Shown: positions 17,521 through 25,185 of the stretch, in pieces
Position numbering within the stretch: position 1 is the stretch's first letter
Layout: each line of letters begins with the position of its first letter
Assembly: GCA_023404715.1 (NCBI GenBank)
Contig: JAEYAR010000203.1
Location: 1 to 64,000, forward strand
Origin: Bacillota bacterium
Lineage (GTDB): Bacteria; Bacillota; Clostridia; Christensenellales; Aristaeellaceae
Length of the DNA stretch: 64,000 bases
Direction: 5' to 3'
Translations under genes and position numbers: made by a program
The notes under the pieces: model-generated
Told to the model about the DNA's origin: nothing
The model's database searches: none
Seen by the model: the letters and a program-made list of their open reading frames with translations, nothing else

Positions 17521-18630
17521 TTAAGAGGCGAATACGCGCACAGGGAGCACCAAGTAGAGGTAATCCTCGCCCTCCGGCGGGCAGATGACGCAGGGGCTGA
17601 CGTTGGAGTTAAAGCGCATACAGACGCTCTCTTCACCTAATACCTTGAGCACGTCGCTGATATAACGCACGTTGAAGGCGATATCCATGTCCTTTCCCTC
17701 GGTGAGGATGTTCATCTGCTCTTGCACGTCGCCCATCTCCGCGTTTGAGGTGAGGGTCAGCGCGTCTCCTTCTATGTGGAAGCGAACGAGGTTGTTCTTC
17801 CCCTCGCGCGCGATCAGGCTCGCGCGGTCGATCGCGTTTCCCAAATCCTCGCACTTGACCTGAATGCGCGTCTGCCATTCCGTCGGGAGGATTTGGCGGT
17901 AACGGATGTATTCGCCTTCGAGCAGACGCGTGACTACGCGCGTCGCGCCCATATCGGCGGACAGGTGCGTACGGCCGATGTTGAGATCCACCGGCCTCTC
18001 TTCATCTGCGAGCACCTTGGCGAGTTCGGAAAGCATCTTGCCGCCGACGACCGCCTGCATGGGCTGCTCGACGCGCTCAGCGAGATCGGCCCGGCGCATC
18101 GCGAGGCGGAATCCATCCAGGGCGACCATGCGCACCTCCTGCTCGCTGATCTCCATCAGGCATCCGGTCAGGATCGGGCGCGTTTCATCCGTGGCGATGG
18201 CGAAGCACGTCTTTTGCACCATGTCCTTGAGCGTCTTTTGCGCGATAGCGACCCGGCTGCCGCCTTCCACTTGGGGAAGCTCCGGGTATTCCACCGGGTT
18301 CATGCCGGAGAGCGTCGTGCGCGAGCTCTGACAGCGAATCGTCGCGGCATAGCGGTCGTTGACGGAAACCTCCACCGTGCCGCCAGGGAGTTTACGGACG
18401 ATTTCACTGAAGAGCCTGCCGGGCAATACGACGCGTCCGTCTTCGCTGACTTGCGCGGCGATGGATGTTTCGATGCCCAGGGCGAGGTCGGTACAGGTGA
18501 GCTTGAGCCCTTCCGGGCAGGATTCGACGAGGACGCCTTCTAAGACCTGGAGGGTGGAACGGACGGCGAGCGCACGACTCACCGTGGAAATGGCGGCCAT
18601 CAGATCGGATACTTGGCAGTTGAAACGCAT
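17521..18630 (-). CDS. dnaN: DNA polymerase III beta sliding clamp
   Basis: A 369-residue beta clamp, the ring that holds the replicative polymerase on DNA. It shows the three-domain family pattern, starting MRFNCQVSDLMAAISTVSRA, with LPGRLFSEIVRKLP (about 75), VALDGFRLAMR (about 165) and the closing YLVLPVRV. The ATG at 18630 has AAGGAG eight bases upstream. A reading 87 codons longer crosses the AT-rich gap and is rejected. dnaA, usually upstream, is absent; instead the gap carries DnaA-box-like sites. Confidence 0.95.
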   Translation of the reverse strand: MRFNCQVSDLMAAISTVSRALAVRSTLQVLEGVLVESCPEGLKLTCTDLALGIETSIAAQVSEDGRVVLPGRLFSEIVRKLPGGTVEVSVNDRYAATIRCQSSRTTLSGMNPVEYPELPQVEGGSRVAIAQKTLKDMVQKTCFAIATDETRPILTGCLMEISEQEVRMVALDGFRLAMRRADLAERVEQPMQAVVGGKMLSELAKVLADEERPVDLNIGRTHLSADMGATRVVTRLLEGEYIRYRQILPTEWQTRIQVKCEDLGNAIDRASLIAREGKNNLVRFHIEGDALTLTSNAEMGDVQEQMNILTEGKDMDIAFNVRYISDVLKVLGEESVCMRFNSNVSPCVICPPEGEDYLYLVLPVRVFAS

Positions 18631-18982
18631 CGTGAAAACTCCTTCCGGGTGTGGTTGCAGTATATATATCCGTAGTATTCGTAGGGCGTTGGAAACTGTG
18701 GAAAACAGAGGAATATGGCGAAGAGGCTCGAAAAATTGGACTCGATAGATCTGTGGAAAACAGGAAACATTGTCCACAGACGACGCCAAAACTGCTTTAC
18801 AGTCTATGCGAAAGGCGCGAAGGATAGAACGGAGCCGCCGCCGTACGTGCAAAAATAGTCCACCTTCTTTTATTCGCGAAAAGCGAAGCAAAAACCTGCC
18901 TTGAAGACGGAAAAACTTGAAAAAATGTTTACGGAGCTTGACAGCGTGGAAGGATCAGATTATAATAGAAAGCGCTGTGCGT
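18631..18982. other. 352-base gap upstream of dnaN with DnaA-box-like sites (oriC candidate)
   Basis: The gap contains TGTGGAAAA at 18697-18705 and 18752-18760 and TTGTCCACA at 18770-18778, each one mismatch from TGTGGATAA/TTATCCACA. It also has an alternating TATATATAT run near 18660 and A-rich stretches around 18905-18930. No gene is seen. The right end holds the tRNA promoter. This is what an origin beside dnaN could look like, but unwinding and DnaA binding are not shown. Confidence 0.45.
18938..18966 (+). promoter_or_regulatory. consensus promoter of tRNA-Ser
   Basis: TTGACA (18938-18943) and TATAAT (18961-18966) match both consensus hexamers exactly with a 17-base spacer, 16 bases before the tRNA. 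Confidence 0.92.
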
Positions 18983-19071
18983 GGAGCGGTATCGAAGTGG
19001 TCATAACGGGACTGACTCGAAATCAGTTGAGGGGCAACTCTCCGTGGGTTCGAATCCCACCCGCTCCGCCA
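18983..19071 (+). tRNA. tRNA-Ser(CGA)
   Basis: An 89-base tRNA with encoded CCA. The acceptor GGAGCGG (18983-18989) pairs with CCGCTCC (19061-19067), the discriminator is G, and CCA is 19069-19071. The anticodon stem ACTGA/TCAGT encloses CTCGAAA, giving anticodon CGA, which reads UCG. A long variable arm (GAGGGGCAACTCTCC) and GGTTCGAATCC T-loop are typical of tRNA-Ser. Confidence 0.95.
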
Positions 19072-19075
19072 AATG

Positions 19076-19112
19076 AAAAAGCCAGGAAAACGATGTTTCT
19101 CTGGCTTTTTTA
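19076..19112 (+). terminator. terminator of tRNA-Ser
   Basis: AAAAAGCCAG pairs with CTGGCTTTTTT, giving a hairpin that ends in a T tract right after the tRNA. Confidence 0.9.
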
Positions 19113-19149
19113 TTATTCAAAATAATTCAAAACAGACTTTATAGGATCA

Positions 19150-19416
19150 CTATTCGGAGGCGTTCGCCCAGCATCTGCACTGTTCGATGCGTTTTCCGCC
19201 GTCGCCCTGCTTCTCATCGTAAGCAAACTGCTTGAGCAAATCGCAGGGGAACGCGCCGCATTGTCCGCAGTGCGCATGCTTCTTGGCCTCGCAGCTGGAT
19301 TTTACGGGGCAGCAATCGCCCCAAAACGGCTTGTCGATCTGCACGCAGCCCTTACACCCCATCTGTTCCCTGTACGTGCATTCGCTGCAAAGGATTCCGC
19401 ATCTTGACTCGATCAT
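19150..19416 (-). CDS. Cys-rich DUF3795-like protein
   Basis: An 88-residue protein with 13 Cys, beginning MIESRCGILCSECTYRE. Pairs such as CSEC, CKGC and CGQC suggest one or two zinc or iron-sulfur sites. CGxxCxxC at the N-terminus is the DUF3795 pattern. The role is unknown. The start is the ATG 19414-19416, eight bases after GGAGG. An upstream in-frame ATG contains that ribosome-binding site and is rejected. Confidence 0.75.
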   Translation of the reverse strand: MIESRCGILCSECTYREQMGCKGCVQIDKPFWGDCCPVKSSCEAKKHAHCGQCGAFPCDLLKQFAYDEKQGDGGKRIEQCRCWANASE

Positions 19417-19453
19417 TTTAAAAACCTCCATTTCTGATCCATATTATAACGAA

Positions 19454-19483
19454 GGAAACATGACATCTGGCGGTCATGTTTCC
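19454..19483. terminator. 11-bp perfect inverted repeat, probable terminator of the ABC unit
   Basis: GGAAACATGAC (19454-19464) pairs with GTCATGTTTCC (19473-19483) around an 8-base loop. It lies between the 28-residue gene and the DUF3795-like gene, both minus. The T tract is weak (TTCGTT), so an operator is also possible. Confidence 0.5.
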
Positions 19484-19506
19484 TGATCTATTGTAAATGA
19501 AGCGTT

Positions 19507-19593
19507 TTACCGCCGCCGGAGAAAGCGTATCAGTATATTGCGAACGACAATCGCCGCGACTGCTAAGACGGCTATGCCAATGATTTGAAACAC
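19507..19593 (-). CDS. 28-residue single-helix membrane peptide
   Basis: A GTG at 19591-19593 behind AAGGAGAG opens a 28-codon frame: about 18 hydrophobic residues (FQIIGIAVLAVAAIVV) followed by an Arg-rich end (RFLRRR). It starts 13 bases after the permease stop in the same direction. The good ribosome-binding site, spacing and clear single-helix design favour translation. It could be a small accessory subunit of the adjacent ABC exporter. No family is recognised. Confidence 0.45.
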   Translation of the reverse strand: MFQIIGIAVLAVAAIVVRNILIRFLRRR

Positions 19594-19605
19594 CGTTCTC
19601 TCTCC

Positions 19606-20256
19606 TTACGCCCTGTTTTTCTGTACGATTTTGATGGAGGCGGCTGCCGATACGAGGATGACGAGCGCTACCAAACCGATTCCACAAAGGTAGGCTAAGG
19701 CGCTGTTTTGCATAAGGCGCAGGTCCATGCGGTTTGTCTCCCCCTCAAACGACCCCATAATGTAGTAAAACAGCAAGAAGCCGACGGTCGGGACGAACAT
19801 AAACATCTTTCCCTTGATGGACCCGTAGCGGTAGTACCCTGGAATCTGCACGCCCGCGTAGAGACAAAACAGCAGGAGACATACGAGGAGCGTTCCCATC
19901 ATTTCCGCAGGGGAAGGGGCGGCGTGCTGAAAGTGCAAAATAGCGCTCTGCGCGCACGACGAAACCAGCAAGGCAGAGAAGCCCATCACGTATATGATGA
20001 AATACCTTCCTATGACGAGCGCGCTCTTTTTAACCGGAAGAAAACCGTAGAAACGGTCGAAGCTGTTCTTTTCCACCACGGAAAAAGCATAGCCGGTCGT
20101 CATGGCCATGACCGTAGCGGCAAAAGACAGGCCCTCAAAGAGCGTGCCTGTGAAAAACGGGAAGATGAGCGGGACGAGCAGCACCAGCAATACCGATTTC
20201 AAATAGGGCTTTAGCAGCAGATAGTCCAGCTTCATGCATTGGACGGCAAAGGTCAT
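19606..20256 (-). CDS. ABC-2-type permease
   Basis: A 216-residue integral membrane protein with six hydrophobic segments and no soluble domain, of the ABC-2 type that partners with the ATPase just upstream. VEKNSFDRFYGFLPVKKSALVIGRY in the first cytoplasmic loop is a typical coupling helix of this class (the part after VIGRY enters the third helix). Its ATG overlaps the ATPase stop by 4 bases. The substrate is unknown; YtrA-controlled exporters of this kind usually answer cell-envelope antibiotics. Confidence 0.82.
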   Translation of the reverse strand: MTFAVQCMKLDYLLLKPYLKSVLLVLLVPLIFPFFTGTLFEGLSFAATVMAMTTGYAFSVVEKNSFDRFYGFLPVKKSALVIGRYFIIYVMGFSALLVSSCAQSAILHFQHAAPSPAEMMGTLLVCLLLFCLYAGVQIPGYYRYGSIKGKMFMFVPTVGFLLFYYIMGSFEGETNRMDLRLMQNSALAYLCGIGLVALVILVSAAASIKIVQKNRA

Positions 20257-21125
20257 TTCCGAACCTCCCTTTCTTTTTCAGCCTGGCGGCTCACAAACAC
20301 GACGATCTCGTCGATCGTCGCCTCAACAGCCTGCGATTGCAACGATTGCGGGATTTCCTCCGTCCGAATCAGGGCTTCATACCCTGTAGAGAAGGTCCTA
20401 AGCCCGATCAGCTTGCTTTTCAGTTCCGGCGTCAGCGTCTTTTGATCGCCGCCAATCAGGCGGTATCCCTCCACAAACGCCTCTTTGCTTCCTGTAAATT
20501 TTTGCTTTCCAAGATGGATATAGGTGATATAGTCCGCTATTTTCTCCAGATCGCTGGTGATATGGGTCGAAAAGAGCACGCTATGGCGCCCATCCTCGAT
20601 ATACCCGGAGAGAATCTCGAGCAATTCGTCGCGGGATACCGGATCGAGCCCGCTGGTCGGTTCATCCAGAATCAAAAGCTTGGCGTCATAGGAAAAGGCG
20701 CATGCCAGCATGAGCTTCATCTGCATTCCCTTGGAGAGCTCTTTGACGCGCTTTTCTTTCGCAATCCGGAACGTAGCAAGCATGGTTCTAAATGTCTCGC
20801 CGTTCCAAGCATCATAAAAAAGCGCGTATGCTTTTTCCACGTCGGCCATGGTCCACTCATCGACGAAGTAGGCGCTGTCGAACACCACACCGATATCTCG
20901 CTTGATCTCCTGCTCTTTTGTGGCTACGTCTTTACCCAATACGGCGATGCTGCCGCTATCGGGCGTAACCATATTCAATATGGATTTGATGGTCGTCGTC
21001 TTTCCTGATCCATTGGGGCCGATGAGCCCCATGATAAAGCCTTCCGGCAAGCAAAAGCTGACCGGCTCCAGCGTAAAATCCCCGTACGATTTGGATAAGG
21101 ATCTTACCTCCAACGCATTACCCAT
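20253..21125 (-). CDS. ABC transporter ATP-binding protein
   Basis: A 290-residue ATPase of a drug- or peptide-type ABC exporter. Walker A is GPNGSGKTT (about 36-44), the signature is LSKGMQMKL rather than LSGGQ, Walker B is LLILDEPTSGLD and the switch His is in FSTHIT. The C-terminal 80 residues match the tail seen in BcrA/YtrB-like ATPases. It overlaps the GntR gene by 8 bases and the permease by 4. Confidence 0.9.
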   Translation of the reverse strand: MGNALEVRSLSKSYGDFTLEPVSFCLPEGFIMGLIGPNGSGKTTTIKSILNMVTPDSGSIAVLGKDVATKEQEIKRDIGVVFDSAYFVDEWTMADVEKAYALFYDAWNGETFRTMLATFRIAKEKRVKELSKGMQMKLMLACAFSYDAKLLILDEPTSGLDPVSRDELLEILSGYIEDGRHSVLFSTHITSDLEKIADYITYIHLGKQKFTGSKEAFVEGYRLIGGDQKTLTPELKSKLIGLRTFSTGYEALIRTEEIPQSLQSQAVEATIDEIVVFVSRQAEKEREVRK

Positions 21126-21501
21126 TCGATTGCCTCCTCAACTGATCTTGAAACAGGGCTTGTATCTCTTCCCCGTTCGCCCCTGCCCCCCGGGCCTTGT
21201 GGATGGCCTGCGCCATAAGCGCCCCGGCCTCGTCAAGCAGATGCTTTTTGATGATGTCGGAGCTCTTCTCTGCGACAAAGCAGCCTTTTCCCTGGACCGT
21301 TTGCAGGTAACCTTCGCTTTCAAGCTCCGTATAGGCGCGATTGACCGTAAGCACCCCAATCTTGAGTTCTTTTGCCAAGGACCTGAGAGACGGCAGCGTA
21401 TCGCCTGGCGTCAGATCGCCGTCTAAAATGGCGTGTACGATCTGGCGCTTGATCTGTTCGTAAATGGGGCCTTCATAGCTGTTTGATATGACGATCTTCA
21501 C
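21118..21501 (-). CDS. GntR-family regulator, YtrA type
   Basis: A 127-residue regulator. The N-terminal winged helix is typical of GntR: PIYEQIKRQIVHAILDGDLTPG, then TLPSLRSLAKELKIGVLTVNRAYTELE and the wing GYLQTVQGKGCFV. The short C-terminal tail of about 50 residues without an effector domain places it in the YtrA subfamily. It heads the ABC operon, so autorepression at the site at 21524-21539 is likely. Confidence 0.9.
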   Translation of the reverse strand: MKIVISNSYEGPIYEQIKRQIVHAILDGDLTPGDTLPSLRSLAKELKIGVLTVNRAYTELESEGYLQTVQGKGCFVAEKSSDIIKKHLLDEAGALMAQAIHKARGAGANGEEIQALFQDQLRRQSNG

Positions 21502-21523
21502 GGTTCCTCCTCATCGGTACATT

Positions 21524-21575
21524 GGTGTTATGGTGTTATGTCAATCAGTATAACAGCTGTTCGACGTCCTGTCAA
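21524..21575 (-). promoter_or_regulatory. promoter and likely operator of the GntR-ABC operon
   Basis: On the minus strand TTGACA (21570-21575) and TATACT (21547-21552) are 17 bases apart. Just downstream, over the start of transcription, GGTGTTAT is repeated head to tail at 21524-21531 and 21532-21539. GTGTTAT half-sites are typical of YtrA-type operators, which are more often inverted repeats. Confidence 0.7.
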
Positions 21576-21725
21576 GTGGGCAAATATCCCTAATAGATTT
21601 ATGCGCTATTTTCTTGACAGGAAAAATAAAACAGCCCCCGACGGTTTATTTCGTCCGTCGTTTGCTGTATAATGTGAAAGGGTCAACTGAATATCCGAAA
21701 ATTACATTTGGAGGGCTTGGGATAA

Positions 21726-22958
21726 ATGAAGAAAATGTGGAAAACGCTTGCGCTCATCGCCGGCATGTGTGCGATGCTGATGCCGTCGTCCATGCTGGGC
21801 GAGGGGGTTGAGAGCCGCATCGCCGCGCTAAACGCGCTATGCAAGACGCTCGAAACCGGTCATTACAACCTATTTGAGCTGGTGGATGCCGGCGCTTGGG
21901 TAGCGAAAAAGGAAGAAACCGCCGGGAAGGCGCAGGCATTGGGCGACACGGACTTTTCTTATGCGCTGATGGAGCTCGTCGGTTCGCTGCACGATGCGCA
22001 CACACAGGTCGGCTTCCGCCCTGAGGAACAGATGCATATGCGCATCCTGCCCGTGCAGGTCTACGGTTTTGACGACGGCCTGCGCTTGCTGGCCGCGCCC
22101 GATATGTATGAAGCCCTGCTGGGTCAGAAGGTCGTCGCGCTGAACAGCATCCCGATAGACGAAGTATACGAGCGCTTCAGCGTATTGCTGAGCTACGACA
22201 ACGAGGCCTACCGGCGCAAGATGTTCTCACAATGCTTCGCCAATGTGGATGCGATGCATTACCTGGGCCTCGCCGCGGAGGGGGAACGCATCTCGCTCAC
22301 GCTAGAGGACGAAAACGGCGCGCAAGCGCAGATCGACCTCGAACCGCTCGCGGCCTCGCAGACGCAGGCGATTTCCTATGGCATGGTGCAGCGCAGCGCG
22401 ACGCCCATCGCCGAGCAGGCGCGTCAAATTTACCAGACGGCGGAGCTATCCCCCGACGCGCTGCTCATCTCCTACTATAGCTGTCAGGAGGACCCAAACC
22501 TTCCTATGGCGGAGTTTGCCGCGCAGGTAAAGGAACAGATCGCGGGAAAGAACTATGCGCGCGTAATCGTCGATCTACGGTACAATGGCGGCGGCGATTC
22601 CAGGGTCTTGGAGCCCCTGATCGATATGCTGGATGCGGAAAAGACGCAGAAGGGATTTGCGCTCTATACGCTCATCGGAGAAAATACGTTTTCCTCCGCG
22701 CTGATGAACGCGGTACAATTGAAACGCATCGGCGCAACGCTCGTAGGCCGTCCGTCGGGCGGCAGCGTCAACCACTATGGCGAGTTGCAAAGCGCCGAGC
22801 TGGAGGGTCTTCCGCTCGTCGTCTACTATTCGACCCAGCGCTTTGTGATGGACGCTTCGTACGGCGATGGATCGCTCCTGCCGGATATCACGGTCCCCTT
22901 TTTGTTTGAGGACTATATGTCGGGCAGGGACGCGGACGTAGAGGCGGCGCTTTCTTAG
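21726..22958 (+). CDS. secreted S41-like serine protease / C-terminal-processing-type hydrolase
   Basis: A 410-residue protein with an N-terminal signal segment (about 1-25). The S41 core is clear: LVGSLHDAHTQV (about 78-89), VDLRYNGGGDS (about 285) and the nucleophile region GENTFSSALM (about 318). No PDZ domain is evident; the middle holds VVALNSIPIDEVYERF, which resembles the carboxylate-binding part of tricorn-like members. It starts behind GGAGGG with TATAAT at 21667-21672 as a possible -10. It probably acts outside the membrane; the substrate is unknown. Confidence 0.8.
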   Translation: MKKMWKTLALIAGMCAMLMPSSMLGEGVESRIAALNALCKTLETGHYNLFELVDAGAWVAKKEETAGKAQALGDTDFSYALMELVGSLHDAHTQVGFRPEEQMHMRILPVQVYGFDDGLRLLAAPDMYEALLGQKVVALNSIPIDEVYERFSVLLSYDNEAYRRKMFSQCFANVDAMHYLGLAAEGERISLTLEDENGAQAQIDLEPLAASQTQAISYGMVQRSATPIAEQARQIYQTAELSPDALLISYYSCQEDPNLPMAEFAAQVKEQIAGKNYARVIVDLRYNGGGDSRVLEPLIDMLDAEKTQKGFALYTLIGENTFSSALMNAVQLKRIGATLVGRPSGGSVNHYGELQSAELEGLPLVVYYSTQRFVMDASYGDGSLLPDITVPFLFEDYMSGRDADVEAALS

Positions 22959-22979
22959 GTGGAATGGGCCCATTGCCGT

Positions 22980-23177
22980 TTATTCTGAGATGATTTCCTG
23001 CACCCGGCCGACCTGCCCATCCTCCAACATCACCTTGATACCGTGCGGATGAAAGCTGCTCTTTGTGAGCAGCCGCATGACGATGCCCTCCGTCAGCTTC
23101 CCCGTGCGCTGGTCGGCCTTTAGCACAATTTTGACGCGCGCGCCTGGCTTCACGTCGGCGCGGTTTTGACCATTCAT
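22980..23177 (-). CDS. ywbE: YwbE family protein
   Basis: A 65-residue protein matching YwbE/DUF2196: DVKPGARVKIVLKADQRTGK, then LTEGIVMRLLTKSSFHPHGIK and VMLEDGQVGRVQEI. It is a small beta-barrel of unknown function. The leader (23180-23240) contains a TATAAT, a GGAGG and a hairpin ACCGT-xCCC...GGGx-ACGGT just upstream of the true ribosome-binding site, which may regulate it. Confidence 0.88.
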   Translation of the reverse strand: MNGQNRADVKPGARVKIVLKADQRTGKLTEGIVMRLLTKSSFHPHGIKVMLEDGQVGRVQEIISE

Positions 23178-23272
23178 CGGTAAGGCTCCTTCATCGAACC
23201 GTGCCCGACAAAGGGTACGGTTCCTCCTTTTTGTTTTATTATATCATACCAAAGGGCGGGATTCTATACAAA

Positions 23273-23298
23273 GGGAGCGGCCTTTGCAGACCGCTCCC
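23273..23298 (-). terminator. terminator of the DUF1540 gene
   Basis: GGGAGCGG (23273-23280) pairs with CCGCTCCC (23291-23298); the minus-strand exit reads TTTG. It lies 18 bases past the DUF1540 stop. Confidence 0.6.
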
Positions 23299-23315
23299 TT
23301 TGCGCACGTATCACT

Positions 23316-23486
23316 TTACTTGCAGCATTCGTAGCTGCCGCACATGCTTTCGTCCTTACAACCGTCGTGACAGTTGTTCTTTGCGACGACTTTGATGCTG
23401 TCCAGCCCACAAATATCCTGCGTGTCGTGATACTTACAGGAACTGACGGAGCAATGGATGCACTGATTATGTCTTTCAGTATGCAT
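23316..23486 (-). CDS. small Cys-rich DUF1540-like protein
   Basis: A 56-residue protein with nine Cys, beginning MHTERHNQCIHCSVSSCKYH. The spacing C-x2-C-x4-C-x3-H and later C-x3-C, CGSYECC fit DUF1540, small metal-binding proteins common in Clostridia and associated with spores. The start is the ATG at 23484-23486 behind GGGGGAGA; longer readings lack a site. Confidence 0.78.
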   Translation of the reverse strand: MHTERHNQCIHCSVSSCKYHDTQDICGLDSIKVVAKNNCHDGCKDESMCGSYECCK

Positions 23487-23609
23487 TTTGATCTCTCCCC
23501 CTTTCTCTGCCCCCATAGCATGTCCGCGCTTTGGGCGCGCTATGCGCAAAAAGCGCTTGATTTTTTCCGATGGATCGTCTACAATAAAACGCGTTTGAAA
23601 AACTGCATC

Positions 23610-23649
23610 GGACTGTTCGAAACCATCCAGTCCTTAAACAAAACTAGGG
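23610..23649 (+). promoter_or_regulatory. preQ1-I-like riboswitch in the queT leader
   Basis: GGACTG (23610-23615) pairs with CAGTCC (23628-23633) around a 12-base loop. A C sits just before the 3' strand, and an A-rich tail TTAAACAAAACTAGGG follows. This closely matches the preQ1-I aptamer form, especially its AACAAAAC-x-AGG tail, which ends in a Shine-Dalgarno-like AGGG. The loop-tail pairing is not fully canonical. The context (queT downstream) is the known target. About 100 bases separate it from queT, with GC-rich hairpins and CTTTTCTTTT near 23718, which would suit transcription attenuation. Confidence 0.5.
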
Positions 23650-23756
23650 ATTTGCGCGCGGCGTCGGCCGTGCGCATGCGGTCGCGTACGCCGGATGGAG
23701 GCGGATGCGGGCGCTTTTCTTTTGTCGTTTTGCGGCCGATGCAAGGGAGAATGAAG

Positions 23757-24239
23757 ATGAAACGGATGAACACGAAAACCCTTACCCGCGCGGCCGTCAT
23801 CGCCGCGCTGTACGCCGTCCTCACCCTCGTGCTCGCGCCCATCAGCTACGGCGCGATGCAGGTGCGCGTCTCCGAGGGCATGACGCTCCTGCCGGTACTC
23901 TTCCCCGAGGCCGTGCCAGCGCTTTTTATCGGCTGCCTGCTGGCGAACATCCTGGGCGGCTGCGCGCTGCCGGATATCGTCTTTGGATCCATCGCCACGC
24001 TGCTCGCCGCTATGGCGACGCGGGCATTGCGCGCAAATAAATGGCTGGCGGCGTTGCCGCCCGTCGTCCTCAACGGCCTGATCGTAGGCGCGCTGGTACA
24101 CGTATTGTATACGCCGGAGATTCCGCTGCCGCTTTGCATGCTTTACGTCGCCGTCGGCGAGGCCATCGCATGCTACATCATGGGCATGCTGCTGCTCAAA
24201 GGCATGGAGCGGGTGCCGGAGAGATTGAAGCGGTCGTAG
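23757..24239 (+). CDS. queT: QueT family transporter (queuosine-precursor ECF S component)
   Basis: A 160-residue membrane protein with five or six helices. It shows the QueT hallmarks YAVLTLVLAPISYGAMQVRVSEG, LLPVLFPEAVPALFIGCLLAN and GGCALPDIVFGS. QueT is the substrate-binding component that imports queuosine precursors with a shared ECF module. The start is the ATG at 23757, seven bases after AAGGGAG; an ATG six bases upstream is too close to it. The preQ1-like leader supports the assignment. Confidence 0.88.
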   Translation: MKRMNTKTLTRAAVIAALYAVLTLVLAPISYGAMQVRVSEGMTLLPVLFPEAVPALFIGCLLANILGGCALPDIVFGSIATLLAAMATRALRANKWLAALPPVVLNGLIVGALVHVLYTPEIPLPLCMLYVAVGEAIACYIMGMLLLKGMERVPERLKRS

Positions 24240-24399
24240 TGCACGGACATAGCGCCTTTAACAATGGTTTTGTAGCGGCTACCCAGTCTGTGATACCGAA
24301 ATAGGTGCATGCATAGCCTACATTTGAAAACCTGATCGTTTATAATAGATACGCAAGGGCAAAGGACCGCCCCATAGATCGTTATAAACGGAGGATAAA

Positions 24400-24966
24400 A
24401 TGAACACGGAGGACAGACTTCTTCGGATCGCCGCAAACGCTGCCTTGTCGCAGGAGATTAACGCGATTTGGGAACCCATGATATGGGGCGTGAAGCATAT
24501 GGACCTGATCCCGAGGATAATGGGACGGGTCCCCTATGATCAGGGCGAACGGGAAAAGCTCAAAATATTTCTGCTCAATGAAAAAAGGTATGAGCTGTAC
24601 GTTGCCATGCTATATTGCGATAGTGCAGAAAGAAATCGCGCGGGTAGGGCGGCCTCGGAGGAAAAGAATTTTCCCTCTGCATTCGAGGACGATACGGTTT
24701 TCTACCGCATGGCTTATGGACAGTTGCACACCTTTTTGCGATGGTGCGATGCGGATGATGAAAGCGCCTTGGTCGAAAAAGCCTCCGCGTTGGATCTATA
24801 CCACCTGTGCTATATCGCCATTGCTGTCGGTTATGGGAAGATGGCCTTCGCGCTTATCTTCAATATGGATAGAGGTCCCACGCCAGGGGGCCGAAGTCGA
24901 GGTCGCCCAGTGGGCGGAAAGCCGAGACGGAAGGCCAATGAGCCGCAGAGCACCGCGAAGCGATAA
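24400..24966 (+). CDS. unrecognised protein, truncated paralogue of the 30.5-kb gene
   Basis: A 188-residue protein of no known family. Residues 21-150 align with residues 19-148 of the minus-strand protein at 30495-31121. Shared strings are EPxxW (25-29), RIMG/KIMG (39-42), E+RYEL..ML (61-71), GQLxxFLxWCDxxDxSA (107-123) and K-x-SAL (127-131). After about residue 155 the similarity ends abruptly in a Gly/Arg/Pro-rich tail with the GC content of the host, which suggests loss of the true C-terminus. It starts behind CGGAGG. The function is unknown. Confidence 0.65.
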   Translation: MNTEDRLLRIAANAALSQEINAIWEPMIWGVKHMDLIPRIMGRVPYDQGEREKLKIFLLNEKRYELYVAMLYCDSAERNRAGRAASEEKNFPSAFEDDTVFYRMAYGQLHTFLRWCDADDESALVEKASALDLYHLCYIAIAVGYGKMAFALIFNMDRGPTPGGRSRGRPVGGKPRRKANEPQSTAKR

Positions 24967-25049
24967 GGGAGGCCGAACGACCGAATAGCGGCGCGCGATT
25001 TGGAAAATGCAAAAATGTTTTTGATCGATAAAAGAACCGCGCCGTATGC

Positions 25050-25078
25050 TTGACAGACGGCGCGGGGCGTCGTACAAT
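25050..25078 (+). promoter_or_regulatory. promoter of the candidate antitoxin RNA
   Basis: TTGACA (25050-25055) and TACAAT (25073-25078) are separated by exactly 17 bases. No open reading frame with a proper start follows; the hairpin at 25132-25177 ends the transcript. Confidence 0.7.
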
Positions 25079-25084
25079 GTAGGC

Positions 25085-25185
25085 AGGAAGGTTGGCCGCC
25101 TTTATCGGATTGCTCCGCGAGCAGTTTCAAACAGAAAACCGCCCAATACAGGGTAGCAGCCTGTGGGCGGTTTTCTGTTACTTAT
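25085..25185 (+). ncRNA. candidate antisense antitoxin RNA (type I TA)
   Basis: A transcript of about 100 bases is implied by the promoter at 25050-25078 and the hairpin at 25132-25177 followed by TTACTT. Its 3' half is complementary to the 3' end of the toxin mRNA on the other strand. The layout equals that of RatA/TxpA-type loci, where converging RNAs overlap at their 3' ends. RNA ends are inferred. Confidence 0.5.
25132..25177. terminator. 14-bp perfect hairpin shared by toxin mRNA and antisense RNA
   Basis: CAGAAAACCGCCCA (25132-25145) pairs perfectly with TGGGCGGTTTTCTG (25164-25177). CAGG/CCTG (25149-25152, 25160-25163) extends it inwards. A run of T lies on both exits, so it can stop transcription from either side. 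Confidence 0.85.
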
